A stretch of 41,152 bases of DNA, taken from Geodermatophilus obscurus (GTDB lineage: Bacteria > Actinomycetota > Actinomycetes > Mycobacteriales > Geodermatophilaceae). Positions 1-7,487 of the stretch are shown here, piece by piece; the first letter of the stretch is position 1, and every line of letters starts with the position of its first letter. Under the pieces are notes generated by a model. It saw only the letters and a list, made by a program, of their open reading frames with translations, searched no databases and was not told the origin of the DNA. Location of the stretch: the NCBI RefSeq assembly GCF_900143215.1, contig NZ_FRDM01000034.1, forward strand, positions 1 through 41,152, in the 5' to 3' direction. The position numbers were made by a program, and so were the translations under genes.

Positions 1-2
1 GC

Positions 3-104
3 GGGTGGAACCACCTCGACTGCTCGTACGTCCTGGGAGCCGAGCCGGACCCCGGTCGCCAGCCCCGGCGCACGAGGCGGCGGGCGGCCACCGAGCAGCT
101 GTAG
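3..104 (+). CDS. DUF5318-like protein, C-terminal fragment (5' end outside window)
   Basis: The window opens inside a reading frame that runs from base 3 to a TAG at 102–104 and encodes about 33 residues, beginning GWNHLDCSYVLGAEPD and ending in a basic, Arg-rich tail. The WNHL…S(Y/F)VLG segment resembles my memory of the end of the actinobacterial DUF5318 proteins, which carry a small zinc-ribbon-like C-terminus. DUF5318 (Rv0049 in Mycobacterium tuberculosis) sits directly upstream of ponA1, and the next gene here is ponA, so position supports the call. Too little of the gene is present to see the rest of the domain. Function of the family is unknown. Confidence 0.55.
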   Translation, partial: GWNHLDCSYVLGAEPDPGRQPRRTRRRAATEQL

Positions 105-270
105 GACGCGTCACACGGGGAACACGAAGTGCCCCGCGTGGTCGTTGAGACACCGAGGCGTCGCTGCGCCGCGGGTCGTCCTCGCTCGCACAGCTCGAGA
201 CGCCACCCTGGGTGCCGGACGCGGTCGTCCTGCGTGCCCACCGAGAACCGAACCAGAGAGGGGCCCCTGC

Positions 271-2703
271 GTGCCTCCCCACGACGAGACCTCACCGGTC
301 GGGCCGCGCGGCGGCTCGGTCCGCCGTCCGCCGTCCGGTCGCACCGCCGGCGGGACCGGCGGAGGCGGCCGGCCCCCGGCGGGCAAGGGCCGGCCACCGG
401 CAGGCCGCGGCGGCCGGACGACGGCCTCGCGGCCCGGCCCGGCCGCACGGGGGACCCGTCCCGCCGGTAAGGGCAGCCGCACCAGGCAGCAGCGCCGCCG
501 GCGCCGGCTCAAGGCCCTCCTCGGCGTGCTGGCTGGCGCGTTCGTGCTGCTCGGCGTCTTCGTGGGCGTCGTCTACGCGACGACCGACGTGCCCGACCCG
601 AGCTCGGTGCAGAACGCGCAGACGACGGTCGTCCACTACGCCGACGGCACCACCGAGATGGCCCGGCTGGGCGCGGAGAACCGCACCAACGTGCCGCTCG
701 CCGAGGTCTCGGAGCCCGCGCGCGAGGCGATGCTGGCAGCTGAGAACCGCAGCTTCTACACCGACCCCGGCATCTCCGCGACGGGCATCGTGCGCGCCGC
801 CTGGAACAACCTGACCGGCGGCTCCACGCAGGGTGGCTCGACCATCACCCAGCAGTACGTCAAGAACGCCTTCCTGACGTCGGAGCAGACGTTCAGCCGG
901 AAGTTCCAGGAGCTCTTCCTCGCCGTCAAGCTCGACAACGAGTACGAGAAGAACGAGATCCTCGAGAACTACCTGAACACGATCTACTTCGGCCGCGGCG
1001 CGTACGGCATCGAGGCGGCGGCCAACACCTACTTCGGCGTGCCGGCCAGCCAGCTGACCGCCCAGCAGGGCGCGGTGCTCGCCGTCCTCGTCCGCAGTCC
1101 CTCCTCCTACGACCCGGAGTCCAACCCCGAGGGGGCGCAGGACCGCTGGGGTCTGGTGCTCGACGCGATGGTCGACGAGGGCTGGCTGACCCAGCAGGAG
1201 CGGGACGCCTCGGTCTTCCCGCCCGTCCTCCCCCGCACGGGTTCCAACCTGGGCATCCCCGGCGGGTCGGAGGGCCTGGTCGTCCAGCGCGCCATCGCCG
1301 AGCTGGAGGCCAAGGGCTACGACGAGCAGCAGATCCGAGCCGGCGGCCTGCGGATCACCACCACGGTCGACAAGAGCTACCAGGACGCCGCCGTCTCCGC
1401 CGTCACCGAGGTGATGGAGCGCCAGCCGGACACCCTGCGCGAGGCGCTCGTGGCCATCGACCCGAACACCGGTGCCGTGCGCGCGTACTACGGCGGGCCG
1501 ATCGGCTCCGGTGACGGCGCGGTCGACTACGCGCAGGCCCTGCGCCAGCCCGGCTCGTCGGTGAAGCCGTACGTGCTGGCCACCGCGCTGGAGGACGGCA
1601 TCAGCGTCAACGCCCGGCGCGACGGCTCCTCACCGCAGGACTTCCCGGACCGCCCGGGCCTGCCGGTCCGCAACGCCGGCGGCGCCTCGTGCGGCTCCTG
1701 CACGCTCATGGAGGCGATGACCCGCTCCCTGAACACCACCTACTACGGGCTGGCCTACGAGGTCGGCGCCGAGCGGGTCCGGCAGAACATCCTCGAGGCC
1801 ACCGGTCTGCCGGAGGCCTGGCCGGACGAGCCGGCCTACGGCACGCTCGCCGGCAGCAACACCCTGGCCGACCCGGAGACCGGCGGGACCGGTGCCTCCA
1901 TCGGCATCGGCCAGTACGAGATGCGCCCGATCGACCAGGCGCACGGCTTCGCCACCCTGGCCACCGGCGTCGAGCACGAGCCGTACTTCGTCGCGCAGGT
2001 GACCGACAGCGAGGGCGCGGTGCTGCTCGACTACGACGGCGACGCCGGCGACCGGGTCTTCGAGGACGACGTGGTCAACGACGTCACCTACGCGATGACC
2101 GACGTCGCCGCCCACTCGCGGCGCTCGCTCGATGGTGGCCGCGAGGTGGCCAGCAAGACCGGTACGCAGGGTCAGGGCGAGGACAACTCCGACGCGTGGA
2201 TGGTCGGTTTCACGCCGTCCATCTCCACCGCGGTCTGGATGGGCAACGACTCGCCCGCCCAGCCGATCGAGGACGTCAACGGCCGGATCATCTACGGCTC
2301 GGGCCTGCCCGGCGCCATCTGGCAGGAGTTCATGGACACCGTGCTGGACGGGACGCCGGAGGAGGACCTGCCTGACCGGGCGCTCATCCGCGGCGACACC
2401 GGCAACGGCGTGCCCGCGCCGCAGACCGAGACGCGGACGCAGGCGCCCAGTCCGGTGACAGCCCAGCCGACGCAGGAGCCGACTCAGCCGACGGTGCCGA
2501 CGACCCCGGTCACCCCGCCCACGCCGGTCACGCCGCCGACGCCGGTCACCCCGGTCACGCCGGTCACGCCGGAGGGCGAGGGTGAGCAGGACGACCCCGA
2601 CGGCGGTGGCGGCGAAGGAGGCATCACGGGCCCCCGCGGTAACGCCGGCGGGCAGCCGGGCGATCCCACGGCCAACGGCACCAACGGTCAGCAGAACGGC
2701 TGA
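271..2703 (+). CDS. ponA: class A penicillin-binding protein (bifunctional transglycosylase/transpeptidase)
   Basis: This 810-residue enzyme polymerises lipid II glycan strands and cross-links the stem peptides outside the membrane. A disordered basic N-terminus of about 80 residues precedes one transmembrane helix (about 81–105). The GT51 domain follows, with the catalytic Glu in AENRSFY (E158), then GGSTITQQ and the KNEILENYLNTIYFG motif. The transpeptidase domain has SxxK at S429–K432, SLN at 486–488 and KTG at K629. The tail is Thr/Pro-rich with PTPVTP repeats, then Gly/Asn-rich. I chose the GTG at 271 because AGAGAGGGG lies 8 bases upstream; the frame stays open to a TTG at 145, but that extension is low-complexity and lacks a ribosome site. 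Synteny with mycobacterial ponA1 (Rv0050) is clear. The GT51 active-site pair reads Glu-Asn instead of the usual Glu-Asp. Confidence 0.93.
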   Translation: MPPHDETSPVGPRGGSVRRPPSGRTAGGTGGGGRPPAGKGRPPAGRGGRTTASRPGPAARGTRPAGKGSRTRQQRRRRRLKALLGVLAGAFVLLGVFVGVVYATTDVPDPSSVQNAQTTVVHYADGTTEMARLGAENRTNVPLAEVSEPAREAMLAAENRSFYTDPGISATGIVRAAWNNLTGGSTQGGSTITQQYVKNAFLTSEQTFSRKFQELFLAVKLDNEYEKNEILENYLNTIYFGRGAYGIEAAANTYFGVPASQLTAQQGAVLAVLVRSPSSYDPESNPEGAQDRWGLVLDAMVDEGWLTQQERDASVFPPVLPRTGSNLGIPGGSEGLVVQRAIAELEAKGYDEQQIRAGGLRITTTVDKSYQDAAVSAVTEVMERQPDTLREALVAIDPNTGAVRAYYGGPIGSGDGAVDYAQALRQPGSSVKPYVLATALEDGISVNARRDGSSPQDFPDRPGLPVRNAGGASCGSCTLMEAMTRSLNTTYYGLAYEVGAERVRQNILEATGLPEAWPDEPAYGTLAGSNTLADPETGGTGASIGIGQYEMRPIDQAHGFATLATGVEHEPYFVAQVTDSEGAVLLDYDGDAGDRVFEDDVVNDVTYAMTDVAAHSRRSLDGGREVASKTGTQGQGEDNSDAWMVGFTPSISTAVWMGNDSPAQPIEDVNGRIIYGSGLPGAIWQEFMDTVLDGTPEEDLPDRALIRGDTGNGVPAPQTETRTQAPSPVTAQPTQEPTQPTVPTTPVTPPTPVTPPTPVTPVTPVTPEGEGEQDDPDGGGGEGGITGPRGNAGGQPGDPTANGTNGQQNG
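2502..2570 (+). repeat. short tandem repeat encoding PTPVTP units in the PonA tail
   Basis: Imperfect repeats of the ACGCCGGTCAC type encode a (P)TPVTP(P) tract in the extracellular tail of the penicillin-binding protein. Such Pro/Thr tails are common in actinobacterial PonA and the tract is probably length-variable between strains. Confidence 0.7.
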
Positions 2704-2727
2704 CCTGCGGCGGGCAGACTGACCCGC

Positions 2728-4224
2728 ATGAGCACGATCCCGACGGGCCCGTCCGCACCGGCGGACGGGGCGGGTGGGATGAGTTGCAGGGCGTGTCCGG
2801 AGCCGGACCGCGTCGTCCCCACCTGGACCGACCCGGTCGTGGCGCAGGCGAGCGAGGCGGTGGGTGGCCCCTGGGGCCGCCACGCGCTCGTCGGGCGGGC
2901 GTCGTTCTGGACCCCGCTGCGGGTGTGCCTGCTGTTCACCACGACCGTGCTGGCGCTCGCCTGGCTCAAGCAGGCCCCCTGCTCCGACGGCGACTGGACC
3001 GGCTCGCTGCAGTACACCCACCTCTGCTACTCCGACCCGGTGCCGCTGTTCGGCGTCTACCGGCAGGGCGAGGGGGCGCTGCCCTACCTCGACGCGCGGG
3101 TGGAGTACCCGGTGCTCACCGGGGCGGTGATGGCGCTCGCCGCGCTGCTCTCCGGCTGGTACGACGCGCTGGCCGCGGAGGTCGGCGTGCTCCCGGCGGT
3201 CCCGCCGGTGCAGAGCTACACCGTCGTCACGGCGCTGCTCATGTCGGTGTGCGCGCTGGTGGTCACCCGAGCCGTCCTGCCGCTGACCGGTCGGCGGCCG
3301 TGGGACACCGCCATGGTGGCGCTGTCGCCCGCGCTGCTCGTCTACGCGTTCAACAACTGGGACCTGCTGGCCGTCGCCCTCGCCACGCTGGGGATGTGGG
3401 CGTGGGCCCGGCAGCGGCCGGTGCTGGCCGGGGCGCTGCTCGGGCTCGGCGTGGCCGCGAAGCTCTACCCCGTCCTCGTGCTGGGCGCGCTCTTCCTGCT
3501 GTGCCTGCGGGCCGGTGCGCTGCGGACCTGGCTGCGGGCAGCGCTCGCCGCGGCCGGTGCGTGGCTGGCGGTGAACCTGCCGGTGGCCCTGCTGGCACCG
3601 GAGAACTGGAGCTGGTTCTTCGTCTTCAGCCGGCAGCGCCCGGCCAACCCGGAGTCCATCTGGAACGTCCTGCTGACGGCCACCGACAACCGGGTCCTCG
3701 ACGGCCCCCTCGCCGACGGGGAGACGCCGGCGGTGCTCAACGCGGTCGTGGCCGTGCTGCTGCTCGCGCTGGCCGCCTGGGTCGCCTGGCTGGTGCTGAG
3801 CGCCCCGGTGCGGCCGCGGGTGGCGCAGGTGGCCTTCCTGCTGGTGGCCGGCTTCCTGCTGCTCAACAAGGTCTACAGCCCGCAGTACGCGCTGTGGCTG
3901 CTGCCCCTGGCGGTGCTGGCCCGGCCCCGGTGGCGCTCGCTGCTGGTCTGGCAGGTCAGCGAGGCCCTGGTGTGGGTGCTGACGATGCTCTACTACCTCG
4001 GCACCGAGAACCGCGGCGTCGAGGTGGAGTGGTTCTTCCTCGCCGTCCTGGTCCGCGACGCCGTCCTGGTGTCGCTCGTGGTGCTCGTCGCGCGGGAGAT
4101 GAGGCGGCCGGACGACGACGTCGTCCGCACCAGCTGGCCCGGCGTCGACGACCCTGCGGGTGGGGTGCTGGACGGCAGCTGGGACGCCCTCACCCTACGG
4201 CCGCCCTCGGCCATGATCAGGTGA
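2728..4224 (+). CDS. glycosyltransferase 87 family (DUF2029) multi-pass membrane protein
   Basis: A 498-residue polytopic membrane protein, the positional and sequence counterpart of mycobacterial Rv0051. GT87 members are polyprenyl-phosphate-sugar-dependent transferases, several of them mannosyltransferases; the substrate here cannot be read from sequence. Recognisable features are [12 protein letters not shown] near the N-terminus, [11 protein letters not shown], the [11 protein letters not shown] loop, [24 protein letters not shown] and [19 protein letters not shown], with about ten hydrophobic helices. The start at ATG 2728 leaves a 24-base gap after ponA; a second in-frame ATG at 2779 has a GGGTGGG upstream and could be the true start, which would drop 17 residues. 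The TGA stop lies at the centre of a palindrome (see 4211–4299). Confidence 0.85.
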   Translation: MSTIPTGPSAPADGAGGMSCRACPEPDRVVPTWTDPVVAQASEAVGGPWGRHALVGRASFWTPLRVCLLFTTTVLALAWLKQAPCSDGDWTGSLQYTHLCYSDPVPLFGVYRQGEGALPYLDARVEYPVLTGAVMALAALLSGWYDALAAEVGVLPAVPPVQSYTVVTALLMSVCALVVTRAVLPLTGRRPWDTAMVALSPALLVYAFNNWDLLAVALATLGMWAWARQRPVLAGALLGLGVAAKLYPVLVLGALFLLCLRAGALRTWLRAALAAAGAWLAVNLPVALLAPENWSWFFVFSRQRPANPESIWNVLLTATDNRVLDGPLADGETPAVLNAVVAVLLLALAAWVAWLVLSAPVRPRVAQVAFLLVAGFLLLNKVYSPQYALWLLPLAVLARPRWRSLLVWQVSEALVWVLTMLYYLGTENRGVEVEWFFLAVLVRDAVLVSLVVLVAREMRRPDDDVVRTSWPGVDDPAGGVLDGSWDALTLRPPSAMIR

Positions 4225-4299
4225 CCTGATCATGGAGTGTCCTCCCGCACGTCCGGCGGCGAGGGAGGACCCCGCACGATCAGGTCACCTGATCATCGG
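4211..4299. terminator. large nested inverted repeat between convergent genes; overlaps a stop codon
   Basis: The element is about 36 bases per arm around a 16-base loop. Each arm contains its own palindrome built on TGATCAGGT/ACCTGATCA (4211–4235, 12-bp perfect arms around one G; 4278–4294, 8-bp arms around one C) followed by a GTCCTCCC/GGGAGGAC pair (4239–4246 and 4263–4270). The whole block can therefore fold as one long hairpin or as three small ones. It separates the convergent GT87 and endonuclease IV genes and includes the GT87 stop codon. There is no T-run. A bidirectional terminator or a REP-like element are both possible. Confidence 0.6.
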
Positions 4300-4324
4300 G
4301 CGCGCCGGTCACGCAGCGCTCCGC

Positions 4325-5137
4325 TCAGGCGAGGGACTGCCGGAGCAGGGTGATCTCCTCGGCGTGCGAGGCGGCGTCGCCGGGGGTCTCCAGGACGACG
4401 GGACAGTCGGCTGCCCGGGCGACCTCGACCAGCAGCTCGGTCGGAATCTCGCCGTCGGCCAGCGGGGCGTGCCGGTCACGGCTGGAGCCCTGCGGGTCGC
4501 GGCTGTTGTTGAGGTGCACCAGGTCGACGCGGCCGGTGATCGCCCGGACGTCGTCCACCGCGGTCGCGAGGTCCCAGCCGGCAGCCCACGCGTGGCAGGT
4601 GTCGAGCACGAAGCCGGCGCCGAACTCGCCGACGGCGTCCCACAGCCGGGTGAGGGCGTCGAGGTCGCGGGCCATGGCGTTGCCGCCACCGGCGGTGTTC
4701 TCGATGAGCAACGGCAGGGGGAAGCCACCGTCCTCGGCCTGCCGGGCGAAGGTCTTCCGCCAGTTGTCGACGCCGGCGGCCGGGTCGTCGCTCCCCAGCA
4801 CGTGACCGCCGTGCACGACCATGCCGCGGGCGCCGATGGCCGCGGCGACCTGGGCGTGCTGGCCGAGCGTCTTGCGGCTCGGGATGCGGATGCGGTTGTT
4901 CGTCGACGCCACGTTGAGGACGTAGGGCGCGTGCACGACCAGGAGCAGGTCACCGGAGAGCGCGGACTGCAGGTCGGCGGACAGCCGCGGCGCCTTCCAC
5001 CCCTGCGGATCACCCAGGAAGACCTGCACGCCGTCGGCGTCCATCTCCGCGGCCCGGGCCAGCGGACCGCCGTTGTCCATCCCGCCGTCCTGGGTCAGAC
5101 CTGGGCCGACGTGTACGCCGATCGGGTGAGCTGCCAC
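4325..5137 (-). CDS. nfo: endonuclease IV (AP endonuclease family 2, deoxyribonuclease IV)
   Basis: A 270-residue TIM-barrel enzyme that nicks DNA 5' to abasic sites in base excision repair. Residues equivalent to all nine trinuclear zinc ligands of E. coli Nfo can be picked out in order: His in VVHAPY, His in VVHGGH, Glu in ENTAG, Asp and His in LDTCHAW, His in VHLNNS, Asp and His in DRH, and Glu in VVLETPG. The usual HLNDS reads HLNNS, a substitution next to a ligand but not a ligand itself. The start GTG at 5137 follows AAGG at 8 bases; the frame is open much further upstream, into rpsF, but that is antisense shadow. It is divergent from rpsF and convergent with the GT87 gene. A sugar-phosphate isomerase of the same fold is the main alternative, but the motif set favours Nfo. 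Confidence 0.85.
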   Translation of the reverse strand: MAAHPIGVHVGPGLTQDGGMDNGGPLARAAEMDADGVQVFLGDPQGWKAPRLSADLQSALSGDLLLVVHAPYVLNVASTNNRIRIPSRKTLGQHAQVAAAIGARGMVVHGGHVLGSDDPAAGVDNWRKTFARQAEDGGFPLPLLIENTAGGGNAMARDLDALTRLWDAVGEFGAGFVLDTCHAWAAGWDLATAVDDVRAITGRVDLVHLNNSRDPQGSSRDRHAPLADGEIPTELLVEVARAADCPVVLETPGDAASHAEEITLLRQSLA

Positions 5138-5246
5138 CCGGCCGACCTTAGTTCCGGGTGCCGACACCGGCGGTGCCCGTCGGCACCCGGCTCGTGCGCC
5201 GAGCGCCGTCCCTGTGGACGACGGCCGGCGGGCAGCCCGTCGCTGG

Positions 5247-5252
5247 TAGCAT
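5247..5252 (+). promoter_or_regulatory. possible -10 element for the rpsF operon
   Basis: TAGCAT, preceded by TGG, lies about 115 bases before rpsF in the 228-base gap between rpsF and the divergent endonuclease gene. No convincing -35 was seen at the right spacing, so this is only a candidate. Confidence 0.25.
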
Positions 5253-5365
5253 CGGCAGAGCGCGTTCCACCGGTGGCTGTCACCGGGTGGGGCGCGCGAC
5301 GCGTGTACGACCCTCCTGCTGCAGACCGACTGCAGCCGCTCAGACCAGAGGAGGTGGGGTTCTCC

Positions 5366-5653
5366 GTGCGTCGCTACGAACTGATGGTCATCCTCGACCC
5401 CGACCTGGAGGAGCGCACGATCGCTCCCTCCCTCGACCGGTTCCTCACCGTGGTCACCAACTCCGGTGGCACCGTGAAGACCGAGATCTGGGGCCGCCGC
5501 CGGTTGGCCTACGAGATCAAGAAGCAGGTCGAGGGCATCTACGCCATCGTCGACATCCAGGCCACGCCCGCCGCGGTGGCCGAGCTCGACCGGCAGCTGA
5601 ACCTCAACGAGTCGGTCCTGCGCACGAAGCTGATGCGGCCCGAGGTCCACTGA
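5366..5653 (+). CDS. rpsF: 30S ribosomal protein S6
   Basis: Ninety-five residues, the normal length for S6, which binds S18 on the platform of the small subunit. The sequence opens [17 protein letters not shown] and has the typical [13 protein letters not shown] strand-helix and a conserved end ([13 protein letters not shown]). The GTG at 5366 is fixed by GAGGAGGTGGGG about 9 bases upstream. It is the first gene of an rpsF-ssb-rpsR-rplI operon, with only 2 bases between its stop and the ssb start. The S6 and S18 partners are thus made from one transcript, as in most bacteria. Confidence 0.97.
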   Translation: MRRYELMVILDPDLEERTIAPSLDRFLTVVTNSGGTVKTEIWGRRRLAYEIKKQVEGIYAIVDIQATPAAVAELDRQLNLNESVLRTKLMRPEVH

Positions 5654-5655
5654 CG

Positions 5656-6144
5656 ATGGCCGGCGAGACCGTCATCACCGTCATCGGGAACCTGACGTCG
5701 GACCCGGAGCTGCGCTTCACGCCCTCCGGCGCCGCGGTCGCCAACTTCACCGTGGCCTCCACACCGCGGACCTTCGACCGCCAGTCGCAGGAGTGGAAGG
5801 ACGGCGAGGCGCTCTTCCTGCGTTGCAACGTGTGGCGGCAGGCGGCGGAGAACGTCGCCGAGTCGCTGACCCGCGGGTCGCGGGTGATCGTCTCCGGCCG
5901 GCTCAAGCAGCGGTCGTTCGAGACCAAGGAAGGCGAGAAGCGCACCGTCGTCGAACTCGAGGTCGACGAGATCGGACCGTCGCTCCGCTACGCCACCGCG
6001 AAGGTCACCAAGGCCTCCCGCGGTGAGGGCGGCGGCGGCTTCGGCGGCGGTGGTGGCGGTGGCGGTGGCGGCTTCGGTGGTGGCGGCGGGTCCAGCGACC
6101 CGTGGTCGACCCCGGCCCCGCCGTCCGACGAGCCGCCCTTCTGA
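5656..6144 (+). CDS. ssb: single-stranded DNA-binding protein
   Basis: A 162-residue SSB that coats ssDNA in replication, recombination and repair. The OB fold covers about residues 1–115 ([48 protein letters not shown]). A linker of almost uninterrupted glycine with single Phe residues (about 122–146) leads to the acidic tip DEPPF, the docking site for replication and repair partners. It is translationally close-coupled to rpsF and is probably co-transcribed with rpsR and rplI, although a strong hairpin follows its stop. Confidence 0.97.
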   Translation: MAGETVITVIGNLTSDPELRFTPSGAAVANFTVASTPRTFDRQSQEWKDGEALFLRCNVWRQAAENVAESLTRGSRVIVSGRLKQRSFETKEGEKRTVVELEVDEIGPSLRYATAKVTKASRGEGGGGFGGGGGGGGGGFGGGGGSSDPWSTPAPPSDEPPF

Positions 6145-6148
6145 GAAA

Positions 6149-6204
6149 GGACCCCCTCGCCCCCACGCCTCGCTCCGCTCGGCGCGGGCCCCTGCGAGGG
6201 GGCC
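6149..6204 (+). repeat. hairpin repeat (family B) behind ssb, inside the ribosomal operon
   Basis: Directly after the ssb stop and GAAA comes GGACCCCCTCGC, paired with GCGAGGGGGCC, giving a stem with a 9-bp perfect core (6152–6160 with 6194–6202) and an inner CC(C)ACGCC/GGCGCGG stem. The same two-stem plan and much of the same sequence recur at 16429–16484 behind pucR. It may attenuate read-through between ssb and rpsR. No T-run. Confidence 0.65.
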
Positions 6205-6235
6205 GTTCCATCCCCTCACTCTCTGGAGAACTCCG

Positions 6236-6472
6236 GTGGCCAAGCCCCCCGTTCGCAAGCCCAAGAAGAAGGTCTGCCAGTTCTGCAAGGACAAGGCGAC
6301 CTACATCGACTACAAGGACACGACCCTGCTGCGGAAGTTCATCTCCGACCGCGGCAAGATCCGTGCCCGCCGCGTGAGCGGCAACTGCAGCCAGCACCAG
6401 CGGGACGTCGCCACGGCCGTCAAGAACAGCCGTGAGATGGCCCTGCTGCCCTACACCTCGACGGCGCGCTGA
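6236..6472 (+). CDS. rpsR: 30S ribosomal protein S18, zinc-binding (C+) type
   Basis: Seventy-eight residues with the S18 core [21 protein letters not shown]. The N-terminal CQFC and the later GNCSQHQ supply a C-x2-C…C-x2-H set, so this is the zinc-binding version; many actinobacteria also keep a zinc-free paralogue elsewhere for zinc starvation. The start is the GTG at 6236, six bases after GGAGAA. It follows ssb after a 91-base gap containing a hairpin, and is separated from rplI by 2 bases. Confidence 0.95.
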   Translation: MAKPPVRKPKKKVCQFCKDKATYIDYKDTTLLRKFISDRGKIRARRVSGNCSQHQRDVATAVKNSREMALLPYTSTAR

Positions 6473-6474
6473 CC

Positions 6475-6930
6475 ATGAGCACCCAGAAGCTGATCCTGAC
6501 GCAGGAGGTCACCGGTCTCGGGTCCTCCGGTGACACGGTGGAGGTCAAGGGCGGGTACGCCCGCAACTACCTCCTGCCCCGCGGCCTGGCCATCCAGGCC
6601 ACCCGCGGTGCCGAGAAGCAGGTCGAGTCGCTGCGCCGGGCGCGTGCCGCCCGCGAGGTGCGGTCGCTCGAGGAGGCCCAGGCCGTGGCCGGGCGCCTGT
6701 CGGGCCTGACCGTCCGGGTGCCGGCGCGCGCCGGTGAGGGCGGCCGCCTGTTCGGCCGCATCACCACCGCCGACGTCGTCAACGCCGTGACCGCCGCCGG
6801 CGGCCCCGCGCTCGACCGGCGCCGGGTGGAGCTGCCCAGCAGCATCAAGACGACCGGCCAGCACACGGTGACCGTGCGGGTGCACCCCGAGGTCACCTCC
6901 CCGCTGACCATCGAGGTCGTCCCCGGCTGA
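6475..6930 (+). CDS. rplI: 50S ribosomal protein L9
   Basis: A 151-residue L9 with its N-terminal rRNA-binding domain (LTQEVTGLGSSGDTVEVKGGYARNYLLPRGLA), a connecting helix and a C-terminal domain (GRLFGRITTADVV, VELPSSIKTTGQHTVTV). The ATG lies 2 bases after the rpsR stop without an obvious ribosome site, so translation is probably coupled. It ends the operon and a strong hairpin follows. Confidence 0.97.
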   Translation: MSTQKLILTQEVTGLGSSGDTVEVKGGYARNYLLPRGLAIQATRGAEKQVESLRRARAAREVRSLEEAQAVAGRLSGLTVRVPARAGEGGRLFGRITTADVVNAVTAAGGPALDRRRVELPSSIKTTGQHTVTVRVHPEVTSPLTIEVVPG

Positions 6931-6953
6931 GGACCCGCTCGTCGCTGAACCGC

Positions 6954-6993
6954 CCGCGAGGGGCGTCGGACTCCGGTCCGGCGCCCCTCGCGG
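6954..6993 (+). terminator. hairpin terminator behind rplI
   Basis: Eighteen-base arms (6954–6971 and 6976–6993, 17 of 18 paired, core CCGCGAGGGGCG) around a 4-base loop close the rpsF-ssb-rpsR-rplI operon. No T-run, as is usual in this GC range. Confidence 0.8.
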
Positions 6994-7254
6994 CGTTCCG
7001 GGGCCGGAACCGCACGCACGGTGATCGGTACCGCGCCGGCCGGCGGCCGTGGGTGTCGACCTGTGGACGCGTGACCGCTGGGGCGCCTGTGTCCGCACCT
7101 GCGACACGCCGGAGGGCGACACCCAGATTTCTCCGGATTTTCTCCCGTCCACAGCCGGTGGGCCGTCTTCCTGCAGGTCAGCCGCGGGATACGGGGGACG
7201 GCGCCGCGGCGTCCCCCGCTGTCTCCACATGTCGACACGGCTGTGTCCACCGAC

Positions 7255-7263
7255 TTGTCCACA
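7255..7263 (+). promoter_or_regulatory. perfect DnaA box, with weaker boxes upstream
   Basis: TTGTCCACA at 7255–7263 is the actinobacterial DnaA-box consensus. Seven-of-nine matches occur at 7062–7070 (reverse strand), 7145–7153 and 7243–7251. The cluster lies upstream of dnaB, so it could let DnaA regulate helicase synthesis or titrate DnaA near the origin. Confidence 0.5.
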
Positions 7264-7375
7264 AGTTGTGCAGAAGCGCACCCACACCGGTGTTGGACTG
7301 GTCCGTCCGCACTTCCTAACGTCCTCCTCGGCCCCGCGACCGCCCGAGGTGTCGGTGCCCCGGGGTAGGAATGCC

Positions 7376-7391
7376 TCGAACACACGTTCGA
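7376..7391. promoter_or_regulatory. LexA (SOS) box upstream of dnaB
   Basis: TCGAACACACGTTCGA is a perfect match to the actinobacterial LexA operator TCGAAC-N4-GTTCGA. It lies 97 bases before the dnaB start at 7488, with no other gene between, so dnaB is the likely target. Confidence 0.65.
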
Positions 7392-7487
7392 GCAGGTGTG
7401 CAGCGTACTGGTGCTTCCCCCACCAGGCCCCGGCGATCCCGCCGGGGCCTGTGCGCGGGTGCGCCGTGAGTGGATGGAGGACCTCCC

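Larger units (their letters stand above)
6994..7487 (+). promoter_or_regulatory. dnaB leader region without a gene
   Basis: No plausible coding sequence lies in these ~490 bases. M. tuberculosis has a small gene (Rv0057) at this point; it is not recognisable here. The region instead holds DnaA-box-like sites (7062–7263), a LexA-type palindrome (7376–7391) and the dnaB ribosome site GGAGG at 7476–7480. A firm promoter could not be assigned. Confidence 0.6.

Noticed and set aside
145..270. N-terminal extension of PonA to the TTG at 145
   Set aside because: No ribosome site there, and the added residues are low-complexity; GTG 271 has a good Shine-Dalgarno.
6040..6095. GGT/GGC microsatellite-like tract in ssb
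   Set aside because: It encodes the glycine linker that is usual for actinobacterial SSB; nothing unusual beyond that.
6994..7400. Small gene equivalent to Rv0057 between rplI and dnaB
   Set aside because: The open frames here merely run into dnaB's shadow frames and show no ribosome site or protein-like composition.
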